DNA of 64,000 nucleotides, from NCBI RefSeq assembly GCF_001523745.2, contig NZ_CP013386.1:1984001-2048000 (forward strand), written 5' to 3'. This stretch comes from Burkholderia mayonis (lineage in GTDB: Bacteria > Pseudomonadota > Gammaproteobacteria > Burkholderiales > Burkholderiaceae). Of the stretch, positions 37,749 to 46,727 are shown piece after piece. The position numbers were made by a program, and so were the translations under genes. Under the pieces are notes generated by a model. The model was given only the letters and a program-made list of their open reading frames with translations. It searched no databases and had not been told where the DNA came from. The stretch's first letter is position 1. Every line of letters begins with the position of its first letter.

Positions 37749-37822
37749 CGTTGCCTCCCTTTCTTCTCTTGATGAAAACCGATGGAGCACGCGGCCGCCG
37801 CCGCGCGCGTCACGCATTCGAG

Positions 37823-38749
37823 TCACGCATTCAATAGCCGCTCGACCGCGTCGCGCGACGGGATCGGCGCAACCGCGCCGAAGCCCTGCGTCGACAATGC
37901 GGCCGCCGCGTTCGCGTAGCGCGCGGCCGCGAACGGATCGTCGCCCGCGACGAGCCGCGCGACGAACGCGCCGCCGAAACAGTCGCCCGCCCCCGTCGCG
38001 TCGACCGCGTCGACGACGAAGCCGGGCACGACGCGCCGCTCGCCGGGCGTCGCGACATACGCGCCTTCGCGCCCGAGCTTCAGCGCGACGACGCTCGGCC
38101 CGTAGCCGAGCAGCGTGTCGACGATCGCGTCGCGCTCGTCGAGCCCGGTGAGCGCCGTTACGTCGTCCCAGCTCGGCAGACAGACGTCCGTATGGCGCAG
38201 CGCCTCGCACATCGCCGCACGCGCGCGCGGCAGCGGCCAGAGCTTGAGGCGCAGGTTCGTGTCGAAGCTCACGCGCGCGCCGTTCGCCCGTGCGTGCGCG
38301 ATCGCGGCGAACGCCGCGTCGCACGCGCTCGTGCTGATCGCGAGACTCACGCCCGACAGATGGACGAAACGCGCGGCCGCGAGCGCGTCGAGCGGCAGAT
38401 CGCGGACTGCATAGCGGCTCGCGGCCGAGCCCGCGCGCAAATAATCGAACGCGTGGCCGTGCGCGCCGTGCGACACAAAATAGACGCCCGTCGGCGCGCG
38501 CTCGTCGATCCGCACGTACAACGTGTCGACGTGCTCGCGCTGCCAAAGATCGAGCAGCAGGCGGCCGAAGTGATCGTCGCCGACCGCCGACACGAAGCCC
38601 GCACGCGCGCCTTGCCGCGCGGCCGCGACGCAGAAGTTCGACGTATCGCCGCCGAAGCCCTGCAGATAGTTCGGCTCGCCTGGCCGCGCCTGGTTGAATT
38701 CGACCATCGCCTCGCCGAGCGCGAGCACGTCGGGGAATGTCGCGGACAT
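37823..38749 (-). CDS. PfkB-family sugar kinase (2-dehydro-3-deoxygluconokinase-like)
   Basis: A 308-residue ribokinase-fold kinase. N-terminal signature 'GFGGDTSNFCVAAARQGARA', 'VGDDHFGRLLLDLW', and the PfkB active-site motif 2 'VDAVDATGAGDCFGGAFVA' with the catalytic Asp. 'SFDTNLRLKLWP' is the pattern of KdgK proteins, so KDG kinase is the best guess, but other PfkB substrates are possible. Its start lies 2 bp after the rimO stop, and bktB follows after 74 bp. Confidence 0.85.
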   Translation of the reverse strand: MSATFPDVLALGEAMVEFNQARPGEPNYLQGFGGDTSNFCVAAARQGARAGFVSAVGDDHFGRLLLDLWQREHVDTLYVRIDERAPTGVYFVSHGAHGHAFDYLRAGSAASRYAVRDLPLDALAAARFVHLSGVSLAISTSACDAAFAAIAHARANGARVSFDTNLRLKLWPLPRARAAMCEALRHTDVCLPSWDDVTALTGLDERDAIVDTLLGYGPSVVALKLGREGAYVATPGERRVVPGFVVDAVDATGAGDCFGGAFVARLVAGDDPFAAARYANAAAALSTQGFGAVAPIPSRDAVERLLNA

Positions 38750-38751
38750 CG

Positions 38752-40143
38752 TCAGACCTCGCCCCACAGATCGTGGCCGTCCGCGCCCGTGATCTTCGCG
38801 GACACGAAATTGCCGACCCTGTAGCGCTTCGACGCCTTGGTCGCCGGCTCGATATAGACGACGCCGTCGATCTCCGGCGCGTCGGCCGCGGTGCGGCCGA
38901 TCCCGCCTTCCTCGTTGACTTCGTCGATCAGCACCTTGAGCGTCTTGCCGACCTTGCGCTCGATGCGCGCGGCCGACACCTCCTCGGCGACTTCCATGAA
39001 GCGCGCGCGGCGCTCCTCGCGCACGTCGTCGGGCAGCGCGCCGTCGAGCTCGTTCGCGCTCGCGCCTTCGACCGGAGAATACGCGAAGCAGCCGACGCGA
39101 TCGAGCTCGGCCTCGCGAATGAAGTCGAGGAGCGTCTCGAATTGCGCTTCGGTCTCGCCCGGAAAGCCCGCGATGAACGTGCTGCGGATCGTCAGATCCG
39201 GGCAGATCTCGCGCCACTTCTGCACGCGCTCGAGCACCTTCTCCGCATTCGCGGGGCGCTTCATGCGCTTCAGCACGTCCGGGTGCGCGTGCTGGAACGG
39301 CACGTCGAGATACGGCAGCACATGGCCCTTCAGCGGACCTTCGGCCATCATCGGGATGATCTCGTCGACGTGCGGATACGGATAGACATAATGCAGACGC
39401 ACCCACGCGCCGTACTGCGCGGCGAGCTCGCCGAGCGCGCCGACGAGCTCGGTCATCCGGGTCTTGAGCGGACGGCCGTTCCAGAAGCCCGTGCGGTACT
39501 TGACATCGACGCCGTACGCGCTCGTGTCCTGCGAGATCACGAGCAGTTCCTTCACGCCGGACTTGAACAGATTCTCGGCTTCGAGCATCACCTCGGCGAC
39601 AGGCCGCGATACGAGATCGCCGCGCATCGACGGAATGATGCAGAACGAGCAGCGGTGATTGCAGCCTTCGGAGATCTTCAGGTATGCATAGTGGCGCGGC
39701 GTGAGCTTGATGCCTGCGGCCGGCACGAGATCGACGAACGGATCGTGCGGCTTCGGCAGATGGCTGTGCACGGCCTGCATCACTTCGCCGACCGCGTGCG
39801 GGCCCGTGACGGCAAGCACCTTCGGATGCACTTCCTCGATGAGGCCGGAGCCGCTCGCGCTCTTTTTCGCGCCGAGGCAGCCGGTGACGATCACCTTGCC
39901 GTTTTCGGCGAGCGCTTCGCCGATCGCGTCGAGGCTTTCCTGAACGGCTTCGTCGATGAAGCCGCAGGTGTTGACGACGACGAGATCCGCGCCGTCATAG
40001 GTGCCGGAGATTTCGTAGCCTTCGGCGCGCAGTTGCGTGATGATCTGCTCGGAGTCGACGAGGGCCTTCGGGCACCCGAGCGAAACCATGCCCACCTTGG
40101 GCGCGGCGAGCGGCTTACCGCGTGATTTCAATGAATTTTCCAA
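38752..40143 (-). CDS. rimO: Ribosomal protein uS12 methylthiotransferase
   Basis: A 463-residue radical-SAM enzyme that methylthiolates an Asp of ribosomal protein S12. N-terminal MTTase domain with '[18 protein letters not shown]' and two more Cys ('[20 protein letters not shown]', '[11 protein letters not shown]') binding the auxiliary 4Fe-4S cluster; radical-SAM motif CNHRCSFC (CX3CX2C); C-terminal TRAM domain (about 390-463). The first in-frame start is TTG at 40143; another TTG at 40131 or a later start is possible since the conserved part begins near residue 15. Confidence 0.94.
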   Translation of the reverse strand: MENSLKSRGKPLAAPKVGMVSLGCPKALVDSEQIITQLRAEGYEISGTYDGADLVVVNTCGFIDEAVQESLDAIGEALAENGKVIVTGCLGAKKSASGSGLIEEVHPKVLAVTGPHAVGEVMQAVHSHLPKPHDPFVDLVPAAGIKLTPRHYAYLKISEGCNHRCSFCIIPSMRGDLVSRPVAEVMLEAENLFKSGVKELLVISQDTSAYGVDVKYRTGFWNGRPLKTRMTELVGALGELAAQYGAWVRLHYVYPYPHVDEIIPMMAEGPLKGHVLPYLDVPFQHAHPDVLKRMKRPANAEKVLERVQKWREICPDLTIRSTFIAGFPGETEAQFETLLDFIREAELDRVGCFAYSPVEGASANELDGALPDDVREERRARFMEVAEEVSAARIERKVGKTLKVLIDEVNEEGGIGRTAADAPEIDGVVYIEPATKASKRYRVGNFVSAKITGADGHDLWGEV

Positions 40144-40482
40144 CTATCGCTTCCATGCGTGAGGGGACGGCGTCCGGTGGCGGCACGCCTTGGGTTTGCC
40201 GGCATTTTACCCTCCGCGCGGCGACGTTTCCCCGAGGGAGCACACCGAGCGCGTCGCCCACCCGGACCGCATGCGTGACGCCGATTGCGAGCTGCTTGGT
40301 GACGAGCCTCATGAGCCGGATCGCCCCGACGTAGCACGCGTCCATCGCGCTCGTACACGGCAGACGCGCGAGGCCGGCCGACAGCTTCAGGAGGCGGGTT
40401 CGCGAATGCGGCGCGTGCGTCGCAGACGAAACGGCCGCCTGCCCGTCTGCTGCGGCGGCATCACTCGGCGCATCCCACCCCG
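40144..40482. other. Intergenic region between rimO and the phaR terminator
   Basis: 339 bp. It holds the rimO promoter at its left side. No gene is supported on either strand. Confidence 0.45.
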
Positions 40483-40510
40483 AAAAAAACGGCGCCTGCG
40501 CGGCGCCGTT
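40483..40510 (-). terminator. Rho-independent terminator of the pha cluster
   Basis: AACGGCGCC (40489-40497 region) and GGCGCCGTT (40502-40510) form a perfect nine-bp stem with a small loop; the A-run at 40483-40489 gives T7 on the minus strand. It lies about 210 bp after the phaR stop. Confidence 0.85.
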
Positions 40511-40716
40511 TCCTGCATGCGATTGCGACGTCCGCCCGATGACGCGCGGCAAGCCGCGGCCCCTCGGGCGATGCGCCCTCCGAGCGTAATCGATGCCGCC
40601 CCGCCGAGCCGCAAGCGGGTTCACGGAGCGACGACACATGCAGTATCGCAACGCAGCCGGGTCGCATTCCGGCCACGGTCCCGGCGAAAGACGTCGCACG
40701 ACGTCGCGCGTTGCGT

Positions 40717-41286
40717 CTACTTTTTCTCCGGCTCGCTGCCCGGCGGCGTCGGCTTGAACGGGAACGAACTGAACATCGTCTTCGCCTGGTTCTGCATCTG
40801 CTCCTGCATCTGCACGAACATGTTCTTCGACTGCTCGATGTAGCTCGTCATCATCCCTTGCATCATCGGCGCCTGCATGTTCATGAACTGCGACCAGACT
40901 TCCGGGTTCATCGCATTGTTTTCGTACAGACTCTTCGATTGGTCGGCGAGCTTGCTCTGGATGTCGATGAACGCCTGGATGTTCTTCTCCAGGTACGCGC
41001 CCATCATCCCCTGCATCGCATGCCCGTAGAAACGGATGATCTGCGACAGCATCGACGACGAGAACATCGGCACACCGCCGCTTTCCTCTTCGAGAATGAT
41101 CTGCAGCAGGATGCTGCGAGTCAGGTCTTCGTTGCTCTTCGCATCGATGACCTTGAAATCCTCCTGGTCGAGCACGAGCTGCTTCACGTCGGTCAACGTA
41201 ATGTAGGTGCTCGTCTCCGTATCGTACAAACGGCGGTTCGGATACTTCTTGATCAGCCGTTCGCCAGTATTCTTTGTAGTAGTCAT
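40717..41286 (-). CDS. phaR: Polyhydroxyalkanoate synthesis repressor
   Basis: A 189-residue regulator. The N-terminal PHB/PHA accumulation DNA-binding domain reads 'LIKKYPNRRLYDTETSTYIT' and 'LTDVKQLVLDQEDFKVIDAK'; the middle 'GGVPMFSSSMLSQIIRFYGH' is the granule-associated region; the C-terminus is Met/Gln-rich and amphipathic. PhaR binds PHA granules when polymer forms and otherwise represses phasin and its own gene. It lies downstream of phaC-phaA-phaB, in the usual order. No phasin gene is within the window. Confidence 0.95.
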   Translation of the reverse strand: MTTTKNTGERLIKKYPNRRLYDTETSTYITLTDVKQLVLDQEDFKVIDAKSNEDLTRSILLQIILEEESGGVPMFSSSMLSQIIRFYGHAMQGMMGAYLEKNIQAFIDIQSKLADQSKSLYENNAMNPEVWSQFMNMQAPMMQGMMTSYIEQSKNMFVQMQEQMQNQAKTMFSSFPFKPTPPGSEPEKK

Positions 41287-41322
41287 GTAACGCCTTTGAG
41301 CGCCTGATGAGCGCAGTGACGG

Positions 41323-41366
41323 CGCCCGGTGCCGCACGCAGGCACGACCGCGCGCGGCACCGGGCG
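41323..41366. repeat. Perfect 13-bp inverted repeat upstream of phaR
   Basis: CGCCCGGTGCCGC (41323-41335) and GCGGCACCGGGCG (41354-41366) are exact reverse complements around an 18-nt loop. The repeat lies in the leader between phaB and phaR, 37 bp before the phaR start, and would form a strong RNA hairpin. Confidence 0.85.
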
Positions 41367-41383
41367 TTCCCGGAACATCCGAC

Positions 41384-41421
41384 CCACATGGCCGGACGGC
41401 ATGCGCCGCCCGGCCATGTGG
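41384..41421. repeat. Long inverted repeat directly after phaB
   Basis: CCACATGGCCGGACGGC (41384-41400) pairs with GCCGCCCGGCCATGTGG (41405-41421) with one mismatch and a 4-nt loop. It starts 2 bp after the phaB stop and has no T-run on the minus strand. It may stabilise the phaCAB message end or attenuate entry into phaR. Confidence 0.85.
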
Positions 41422-41422
41422 C

Positions 41423-42163
41423 TCAGCCCATATGCAAGCCGCCGTTCAGCGAGAAATCGGCGCCCGTCGAAAAGCCGGACTCTTCCGACGCGAGCCAGGC
41501 GACGATCGAGCCGATCTCGTCGGGCGAGCCGAGACGGCGCACCGGAATCGTCGCGACGATCTTCTCGAGCACGTCCGGACGAATCGCCTTCACCATGTCC
41601 GTGCCGATGTAGCCCGGCGACACCGTGTTGACCGTCACGCCCTTCGTCGCGACTTCCTGCGCGAGCGACATCGTGAAGCCGTGAATGCCCGCCTTCGCGG
41701 TCGAGTAGTTCGTCTGGCCGAACTGCCCCTTCTGGCCGTTCACCGACGAGATATTGATGACGCGCCCCCAGCCGCGCTCGACCATACCGTCGATCACCTG
41801 CTTCGTGACGTTGAAGAGACTCGTCAGGTTCGTGTCGATCACGGCCGTCCAGTCTTCGCGCGTCATCTTGCGGAACACGACGTCGCGCGTGATGCCCGCG
41901 TTGTTGACGAGCACGTCGACCTCGCCGATCTCGGCCTTCACCTTGTCGAACGCCAGCTTCGTCGAATCCCAGTCGCCGACGTTGCCTTCGGACGCATGGA
42001 ACTCGTAGCCGAGCGCCTTCTGGTCCTCGAGCCATTTCACGCGGCGCGGCGAATTCGGGCCGCAGCCCGCGACCACCTTGAAGCCGTCCTTGTGCAGGCG
42101 CTGGCAGATGCTCGTGCCGATGCCGCCCATCCCGCCCGTTACGTAAGCAATTCGCTGAGACAT
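41423..42163 (-). CDS. phaB: Acetoacetyl-CoA reductase
   Basis: A 246-residue short-chain dehydrogenase making (R)-3-hydroxybutyryl-CoA with NADPH for polymer synthesis. Cofactor motif TGGMGGIGTSI at residues 9-19, 'VLVNNAGITRD', catalytic Ser in 'VINISSVNGQKGQFGQTNYS' and the YSTAK Tyr/Lys pair, and the PhaB-typical 'SPGYIGTDMVKAIRPDVLEK'. ATG at 42163 is preferred over 42169 because GGAG sits 8 bp before it. Confidence 0.95.
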   Translation of the reverse strand: MSQRIAYVTGGMGGIGTSICQRLHKDGFKVVAGCGPNSPRRVKWLEDQKALGYEFHASEGNVGDWDSTKLAFDKVKAEIGEVDVLVNNAGITRDVVFRKMTREDWTAVIDTNLTSLFNVTKQVIDGMVERGWGRVINISSVNGQKGQFGQTNYSTAKAGIHGFTMSLAQEVATKGVTVNTVSPGYIGTDMVKAIRPDVLEKIVATIPVRRLGSPDEIGSIVAWLASEESGFSTGADFSLNGGLHMG

Positions 42164-42289
42164 AACCATCACTCCATTATCGTTTTGAGAAGCGCCGCGC
42201 GGCAACCTCTCCGTCGCCTGCCTGCCGATCCGCCTGTTCGCCGGGTCGCGCCCATCGGCACGGCCCGACCGGTTGCCGTCGGACTCGCG

Positions 42290-43471
42290 TTACGGACGCT
42301 CGACCGCGAGCGCGACACCCATCCCGCCGCCGATGCAAAGCGACGCGAGGCCGCGTTTCGCATCGCGCTTCTGCATTTCGTGCAGCAGCGTGACGAGAAT
42401 CCGGCAGCCCGACGCGCCGATCGGATGGCCGATCGCGATCGCGCCGCCGTTCACGTTGACCTTCGACGTATCCCAGCCCATCTGCTTGTGGACCGCGAGC
42501 GCCTGCGCGGCGAACGCCTCGTTGATCTCCATCAGGTCGAGATCGCCGACCGACCAGCCCGCGCGCTCGAGACAGCGGCGCGATGCCGGCACGGGGCCCA
42601 TGCCCATCACGCTCGGATCGACGCCCGCGTTCGCGTACGCCTTGATCCGCGCAAGCGGCTCGAGGCCGAGCGCCTCGGCCTTGTTCGCCGACATCACGAG
42701 CACCGCGGCCGCGCCGTCGTTGATGCCGGACGCGTTCGCGGCCGTCACCGTGCCGTCCTTCGTGAACGCGGGCTTCAGGCCCGCGAGCGACTCGGCCGTC
42801 ACGCCATGGCGGACGAATTCGTCGGTCGCGAAGCGAAGCGGCTCGCCCTTGCGCTGCGGGATCCCGATCGGCACGATCTCGTCGTCGAAGCGGCCTGCCT
42901 TCTGCGCGGCCTCCGCCTTGTTCTGCGACAGCGCGGCGAACTGGTCCTGCTCTTCGCGCGTGATGCCGTACTCCTTCGCGACGTTCTCCGCGGTGACGCC
43001 CATGTGGTACTTGTTATAGACGTCCCACAGGCCGTCGACGATCATGCTGTCGACGAGCTTCGCGTCGCCCATCCGGAAGCCGTCGCGCGAGCCCGGCAGC
43101 ACGTGCGGCGCGGCGCTCATGTTCTCCTGGCCGCCCGCGACGACGATTTCCGCATCGCCCGCGACGATCGCGTTCGCGGCGAGCATCACGGCCTTCAGGC
43201 CCGAGCCGCACACCTTGTTGATCGTCATGCCGGGCACCGCGCTCGGCAGCCCCGCCGCGATCAGCGCCTGGCGCGCCGGGTTCTGGCCCGAGCCCGCCGT
43301 CAGCACCTGGCCCAGGATCACTTCGCTGATCTGCTCCGGCTTCACGCCCGCTCGCTCGAGCACTGCGCGGATCACGGTTGCGCCGAGCTCCGGCGCCGCG
43401 ATCTTCGCGAGCGAGCCGCCGAATTTGCCGACCGCGGTGCGCGCGGCCGATACGATCACTACGTCAGTCAT
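42290..43471 (-). CDS. phaA: Acetyl-CoA acetyltransferase
   Basis: A 393-residue thiolase condensing two acetyl-CoA to acetoacetyl-CoA. Catalytic Cys in '[20 protein letters not shown]' (about 88), '[18 protein letters not shown]', His in '[18 protein letters not shown]', second Cys in '[18 protein letters not shown]'. It lies 96 bp after phaC and 126 bp before phaB, in the standard C-A-B order. Confidence 0.95.
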   Translation of the reverse strand: MTDVVIVSAARTAVGKFGGSLAKIAAPELGATVIRAVLERAGVKPEQISEVILGQVLTAGSGQNPARQALIAAGLPSAVPGMTINKVCGSGLKAVMLAANAIVAGDAEIVVAGGQENMSAAPHVLPGSRDGFRMGDAKLVDSMIVDGLWDVYNKYHMGVTAENVAKEYGITREEQDQFAALSQNKAEAAQKAGRFDDEIVPIGIPQRKGEPLRFATDEFVRHGVTAESLAGLKPAFTKDGTVTAANASGINDGAAAVLVMSANKAEALGLEPLARIKAYANAGVDPSVMGMGPVPASRRCLERAGWSVGDLDLMEINEAFAAQALAVHKQMGWDTSKVNVNGGAIAIGHPIGASGCRILVTLLHEMQKRDAKRGLASLCIGGGMGVALAVERP

Positions 43472-43567
43472 TTCCCTATCCTCCGAGCGAACGCGGCACG
43501 GCGCGCCGCGAACCGCCCTGTTAAAAATCGGTAGCGCAGGAAAGCGTGCTCCGCCTTACGCCGTTCG

Positions 43568-45442
43568 TCAATCGCGGCGCATCACATACCGGCCGGGCGC
43601 GGGCTCGATCGCCGGGAAGCGCGCGGAACCGAGTTGCGCGCGCGGCTTCACCTTGCGGCCGCCGTACTGGTCGAGCCACTCGATCCACTCCGGCCACCAA
43701 CTGCCCGGATGCTCGGTCGCCGCGTCGAGCCAGTCGTTCGCCGATTCCGGCAGTTCCTTCACACCCGCGTCGTAGGTCCAGTAGCTGCGCTTTTTCTTCG
43801 CGGGCGGATTGATGACGCCCGCGATGTGGCCCGACGCGCCGAGCACGAACTCGAGCGGCCCCGTCAGCAGCGACGTCGATTCATATGCGGTCTGCCACGG
43901 CACGATGTGATCCTCGCGCGAGCCGTAGATGAAGGTCGGCAAGTCGATCCGCGACAGATCGACGGGCTCGCCGCACACGGTGAGTGCGTCCGGCTCGCGC
44001 AGCTTGTTCTCGAGATAGGTGTTCCGCAGATACCACGCGTACATCGGGCCGGGCAGGCTCGTCGAATCGCTGTTCCAGTACAGCAGGTCGAACGGCGCCG
44101 GCGTGCGGCCCTTCAGGTAGTTGTCGACGACGTAGTTCCAGACGAGATCGTTCGGACGCAGGAACGAGAACGTATTCGCGAACTCGACGCCGCGCATCAG
44201 GCCCGGCGTCGCGCCGTTCTTGCCGCCGATCGTCTGTTCGCGCATTTGCACGTGCGCTTCGTCGACGAACACGTCGAGGATGCCCGTATCGGAGAAGTCG
44301 AGCATCGCAGTGAGAAGCGTCATCGATGCGGCCGGATGTTCGCCACGCGCAGCGAGCACCGCAAGCGCCGTCGCGAGCATCGTCCCGCCGACGCAGAAGC
44401 CGAGCGTGTTGATCTGCTCGCGCCCGCTCACCTGCTGAACGACGTCGATCGCGGCGAGGAGCCCCTCGTCCATATAGTCGTCCCAGGTCTTGTGCGCGAC
44501 CGACGCGTCGGCGTTGCGCCACGACACCAGATAGACCTGATGGCCGCACGACAGCGCATGCGCGACGAGCGAATTCTCCGGCTGCAGATCGAGGATGTAG
44601 AACTTGTTGATGCAAGGCGGCACGACGAGGAGCGGCCGCTCGAACACGGTCGCCGTCGTCGGCTTGTACTGGATCAACTGGATCAGGTCGTTCTCGTAGA
44701 CGACCGCGCCTTCCGTCACCGCGAGATTCTTGCCGACGACGAACTGCGATTCGTCCGTCTGCGAGATCTTGCCTCGCTGCATATCGGCGAGCAGGTTCAT
44801 CATCCCGAGCCGCAGGCTCTCGCCTTGCGTCTCGACGAGATTCTTCTGCGCCTCGGGATTGAGCGCGAGGAAGTTGCTCGGCGACGCCGCGGCTGTCCAC
44901 TGCTGGATCGTGAAGCGGATCCGCTCGCGGGTCTTCGGATCGGTCTCGAGCGCGTCGGCGAGCTCCTCCAGATAGCGCGCGTTCAGCAAATACCACGCGG
45001 CCGCGAACGCGTGCGCGGGCGACGCCTTCCACGCGTCCGCGCTGAAGCGCCGGTCTTTCAGATCAGGGGCGATCGGCGACGCGGCCGTCGCCTGCTGGAT
45101 CAGCGCGAGACAATCGCGCGAATAGTCGGCCTGCAGCTTCTGCAACTGCGTGGGCGGCACCGCCGCGACGGGCGCGAGCCCCGGGAACGACGCGGCCGCG
45201 CCGGGCCACTCCGGCATCTTCGGCATCGCGAACGGGAACGGCTGAGGCGGCTGGAACGCCGCGTACGGCGGCTGTGCGGACGCACCGCCTGCTGCTGCCC
45301 GGGCCGGGTCCGCGAAGCCGCGCCACGCGTTCAGCCAGGCCTCGAACATCTGTTGCATGGGCTGGGTCGCCGATCCGGCTGTCTCGCGACCTTGGGGAGT
45401 ATCCGTATGAGAGGACGTCGACGAATTTTTCGATGCTGTCAT
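43568..45442 (-). CDS. phaC: Class I poly(3-hydroxyalkanoate) synthase
   Basis: A 624-residue alpha/beta-hydrolase-fold enzyme that polymerises hydroxyacyl-CoA at the granule surface. The lipase-like box 'LGFCVGGTMLATAL' holds the nucleophilic Cys at about residue 350; 'YGSREDHIVPWQTAY' carries the Asp and 'VLGASGHIAGVINPP' the His of the triad. 'PPCINKFYILDLQPENSLV' and 'HQVYLVSWRNADAS' are class I signatures; there is no PhaE/PhaR subunit gene nearby. N-terminal ~60 residues are variable. Start ATG at 45442; an ATG 4 codons upstream is possible. Confidence 0.95.
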   Translation of the reverse strand: MTASKNSSTSSHTDTPQGRETAGSATQPMQQMFEAWLNAWRGFADPARAAAGGASAQPPYAAFQPPQPFPFAMPKMPEWPGAAASFPGLAPVAAVPPTQLQKLQADYSRDCLALIQQATAASPIAPDLKDRRFSADAWKASPAHAFAAAWYLLNARYLEELADALETDPKTRERIRFTIQQWTAAASPSNFLALNPEAQKNLVETQGESLRLGMMNLLADMQRGKISQTDESQFVVGKNLAVTEGAVVYENDLIQLIQYKPTTATVFERPLLVVPPCINKFYILDLQPENSLVAHALSCGHQVYLVSWRNADASVAHKTWDDYMDEGLLAAIDVVQQVSGREQINTLGFCVGGTMLATALAVLAARGEHPAASMTLLTAMLDFSDTGILDVFVDEAHVQMREQTIGGKNGATPGLMRGVEFANTFSFLRPNDLVWNYVVDNYLKGRTPAPFDLLYWNSDSTSLPGPMYAWYLRNTYLENKLREPDALTVCGEPVDLSRIDLPTFIYGSREDHIVPWQTAYESTSLLTGPLEFVLGASGHIAGVINPPAKKKRSYWTYDAGVKELPESANDWLDAATEHPGSWWPEWIEWLDQYGGRKVKPRAQLGSARFPAIEPAPGRYVMRRD

Positions 45443-45453
45443 ACCTGCCTTAA

Positions 45454-45480
45454 CGGTGGTTCCTCGGTGGTTCCTCGGTA
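45454..45480 (-). repeat. Tandem 11-bp duplication in the phaC leader
   Basis: CGGTGGTTCCT occurs twice in direct succession (45454-45464, 45465-45475) and a third partial copy follows. On the minus strand each unit supplies AGGAACC, a ribosome-site-like word, 12-35 bp before the phaC start. Confidence 0.8.
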
Positions 45481-45863
45481 TTGCCTGCGGGGACCCTGGA
45501 AATCCTGCTCGAGCCGCATGATGTCGATCACCCACTGCACGCCCCGTCCAGCCGGGCGTCGTGTTCTGGAGCGTTTCTCCAGATTCTGCCGCAGTGCAGT
45601 AGTTTTATCATTATCGTTTTCCCCATGTGATCCGTCACCTCCGACAACACATGGTTCGCAAACCGGAATGACTGTTGCGAAACGCGCTACGCGAGGCTTG
45701 GCGGGAACGCCCGGCCGATTGGGCCGGCAAGAGTCGTCTAGACGATCTTGATGACAGCAATCGCACAGAGCAGCGCAGCAAATCGCGCCCAGGCAGCGCA
45801 GCGAAAATATCGCTTCGATTCCGTCGCGATTCGCAATAAAGGGCCGCTCGCGGCGGGCGGCCG
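45481..45863. other. Intergenic region between phaC and pgeF
   Basis: 383 bp containing the phaC promoter. No gene is supported. A TATCATTATCG stretch near 45607-45618 is relatively AT-rich and is the most likely promoter area for phaC, but I cannot define boxes. Confidence 0.4.
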
Positions 45864-46721
45864 TCATTCGGCGAGCCAGATCATCGCGGCCATTCGGCCC
45901 GTCACGCGATCGCGCCGATACGAATAGAAACGCTCGCGCTCGGTCACCGTGCACGCGGCGCCGCCGCTCACGTGCGTGACGCCCGCGCGCGCGAGGCGCA
46001 GCCGCGCAAGCGCATGGAGATCCGCCAGATACTTGCCGGGGGCGTCCGCCCGCGGCGCGAACGCGCGCTCGGTCGCCGCATAATCGGAGAGCGGCGCCGC
46101 ACCGAGAAAGGCCGAACGCACTTCGGCGCCGACCTCGAACGCGGTCGGACCGATCGCCGGGCCGAGATACGCATGGAGATCGTCGACGCCGCCGCCCGCC
46201 AATGCCGCGACACGCTCGGCCGTCTTCTCGACGATTCCCGCGACGAGGCCGCGCCAGCCCGCGTGCGCAGCGCCGACCGCACGGCCCGCGCTGTCGCACA
46301 GCAGCACCGGCAGACAGTCGGCGACCATCACGACGCAAACCGCGCCCGGCGTCGCGGCCACGCTCGCGTCCGCGCGCACGACGCCGCCCGTCTCGCCCTC
46401 GCCCGATTCGCCCTCGCTCGCGGCGAGCACGTCCTCCGCGCGCACGACGTCCGTGCCGTGAACCTGGTCGAGCCAGGCCGCGCGCGGCTGGCCTGTCAAC
46501 GCGAGCAACCGCGCGCGGTTCGTCTCGACGTGCGCCGGGTCGTCGCCCGTATGCCGGCCGAGGTTCATCCCGCCCGCAACCTCGCCCGCGTCGCCCCACC
46601 CGCCAAAAGGGGGGTCGCTCACGCCGCCGTTGCGCGTCGAGACGAGCGCGCGCACGCGCGGCGGCGCGTGCCAGTCGGGTTGCACGCAATCGGCGAGCGT
46701 CAGGGGTCGCAACGTCGTCAT
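45864..46721 (-). CDS. pgeF: Peptidoglycan editing factor / YfiH-type multicopper oxidase-like protein
   Basis: A 285-residue protein of the DUF152/YfiH family, which removes misplaced L-Ser-containing stem peptides from peptidoglycan precursors and has a Zn-site once taken for laccase. 'STRNGGVSDPPFGG' (N-terminal), 'WLDQVHGTDVV', 'MVADCLPVLLCD' (Cys), 'AHAGWRGLVAGIVE' (His) and 'ERFYSYRRDRVTGRMAA' are the ordered signatures. It starts 6 bp after rluD, in the usual rluD-pgeF pair. Confidence 0.9.
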   Translation of the reverse strand: MTTLRPLTLADCVQPDWHAPPRVRALVSTRNGGVSDPPFGGWGDAGEVAGGMNLGRHTGDDPAHVETNRARLLALTGQPRAAWLDQVHGTDVVRAEDVLAASEGESGEGETGGVVRADASVAATPGAVCVVMVADCLPVLLCDSAGRAVGAAHAGWRGLVAGIVEKTAERVAALAGGGVDDLHAYLGPAIGPTAFEVGAEVRSAFLGAAPLSDYAATERAFAPRADAPGKYLADLHALARLRLARAGVTHVSGGAACTVTERERFYSYRRDRVTGRMAAMIWLAE

Positions 46722-46727
46722 CGGCAG

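Noticed and set aside
43568..45442. Broken or class III PHA synthase
   Set aside because: Length, triad and class I signatures are complete; there is no PhaE or PhaR-subunit gene beside it, and the phaR here is the repressor.
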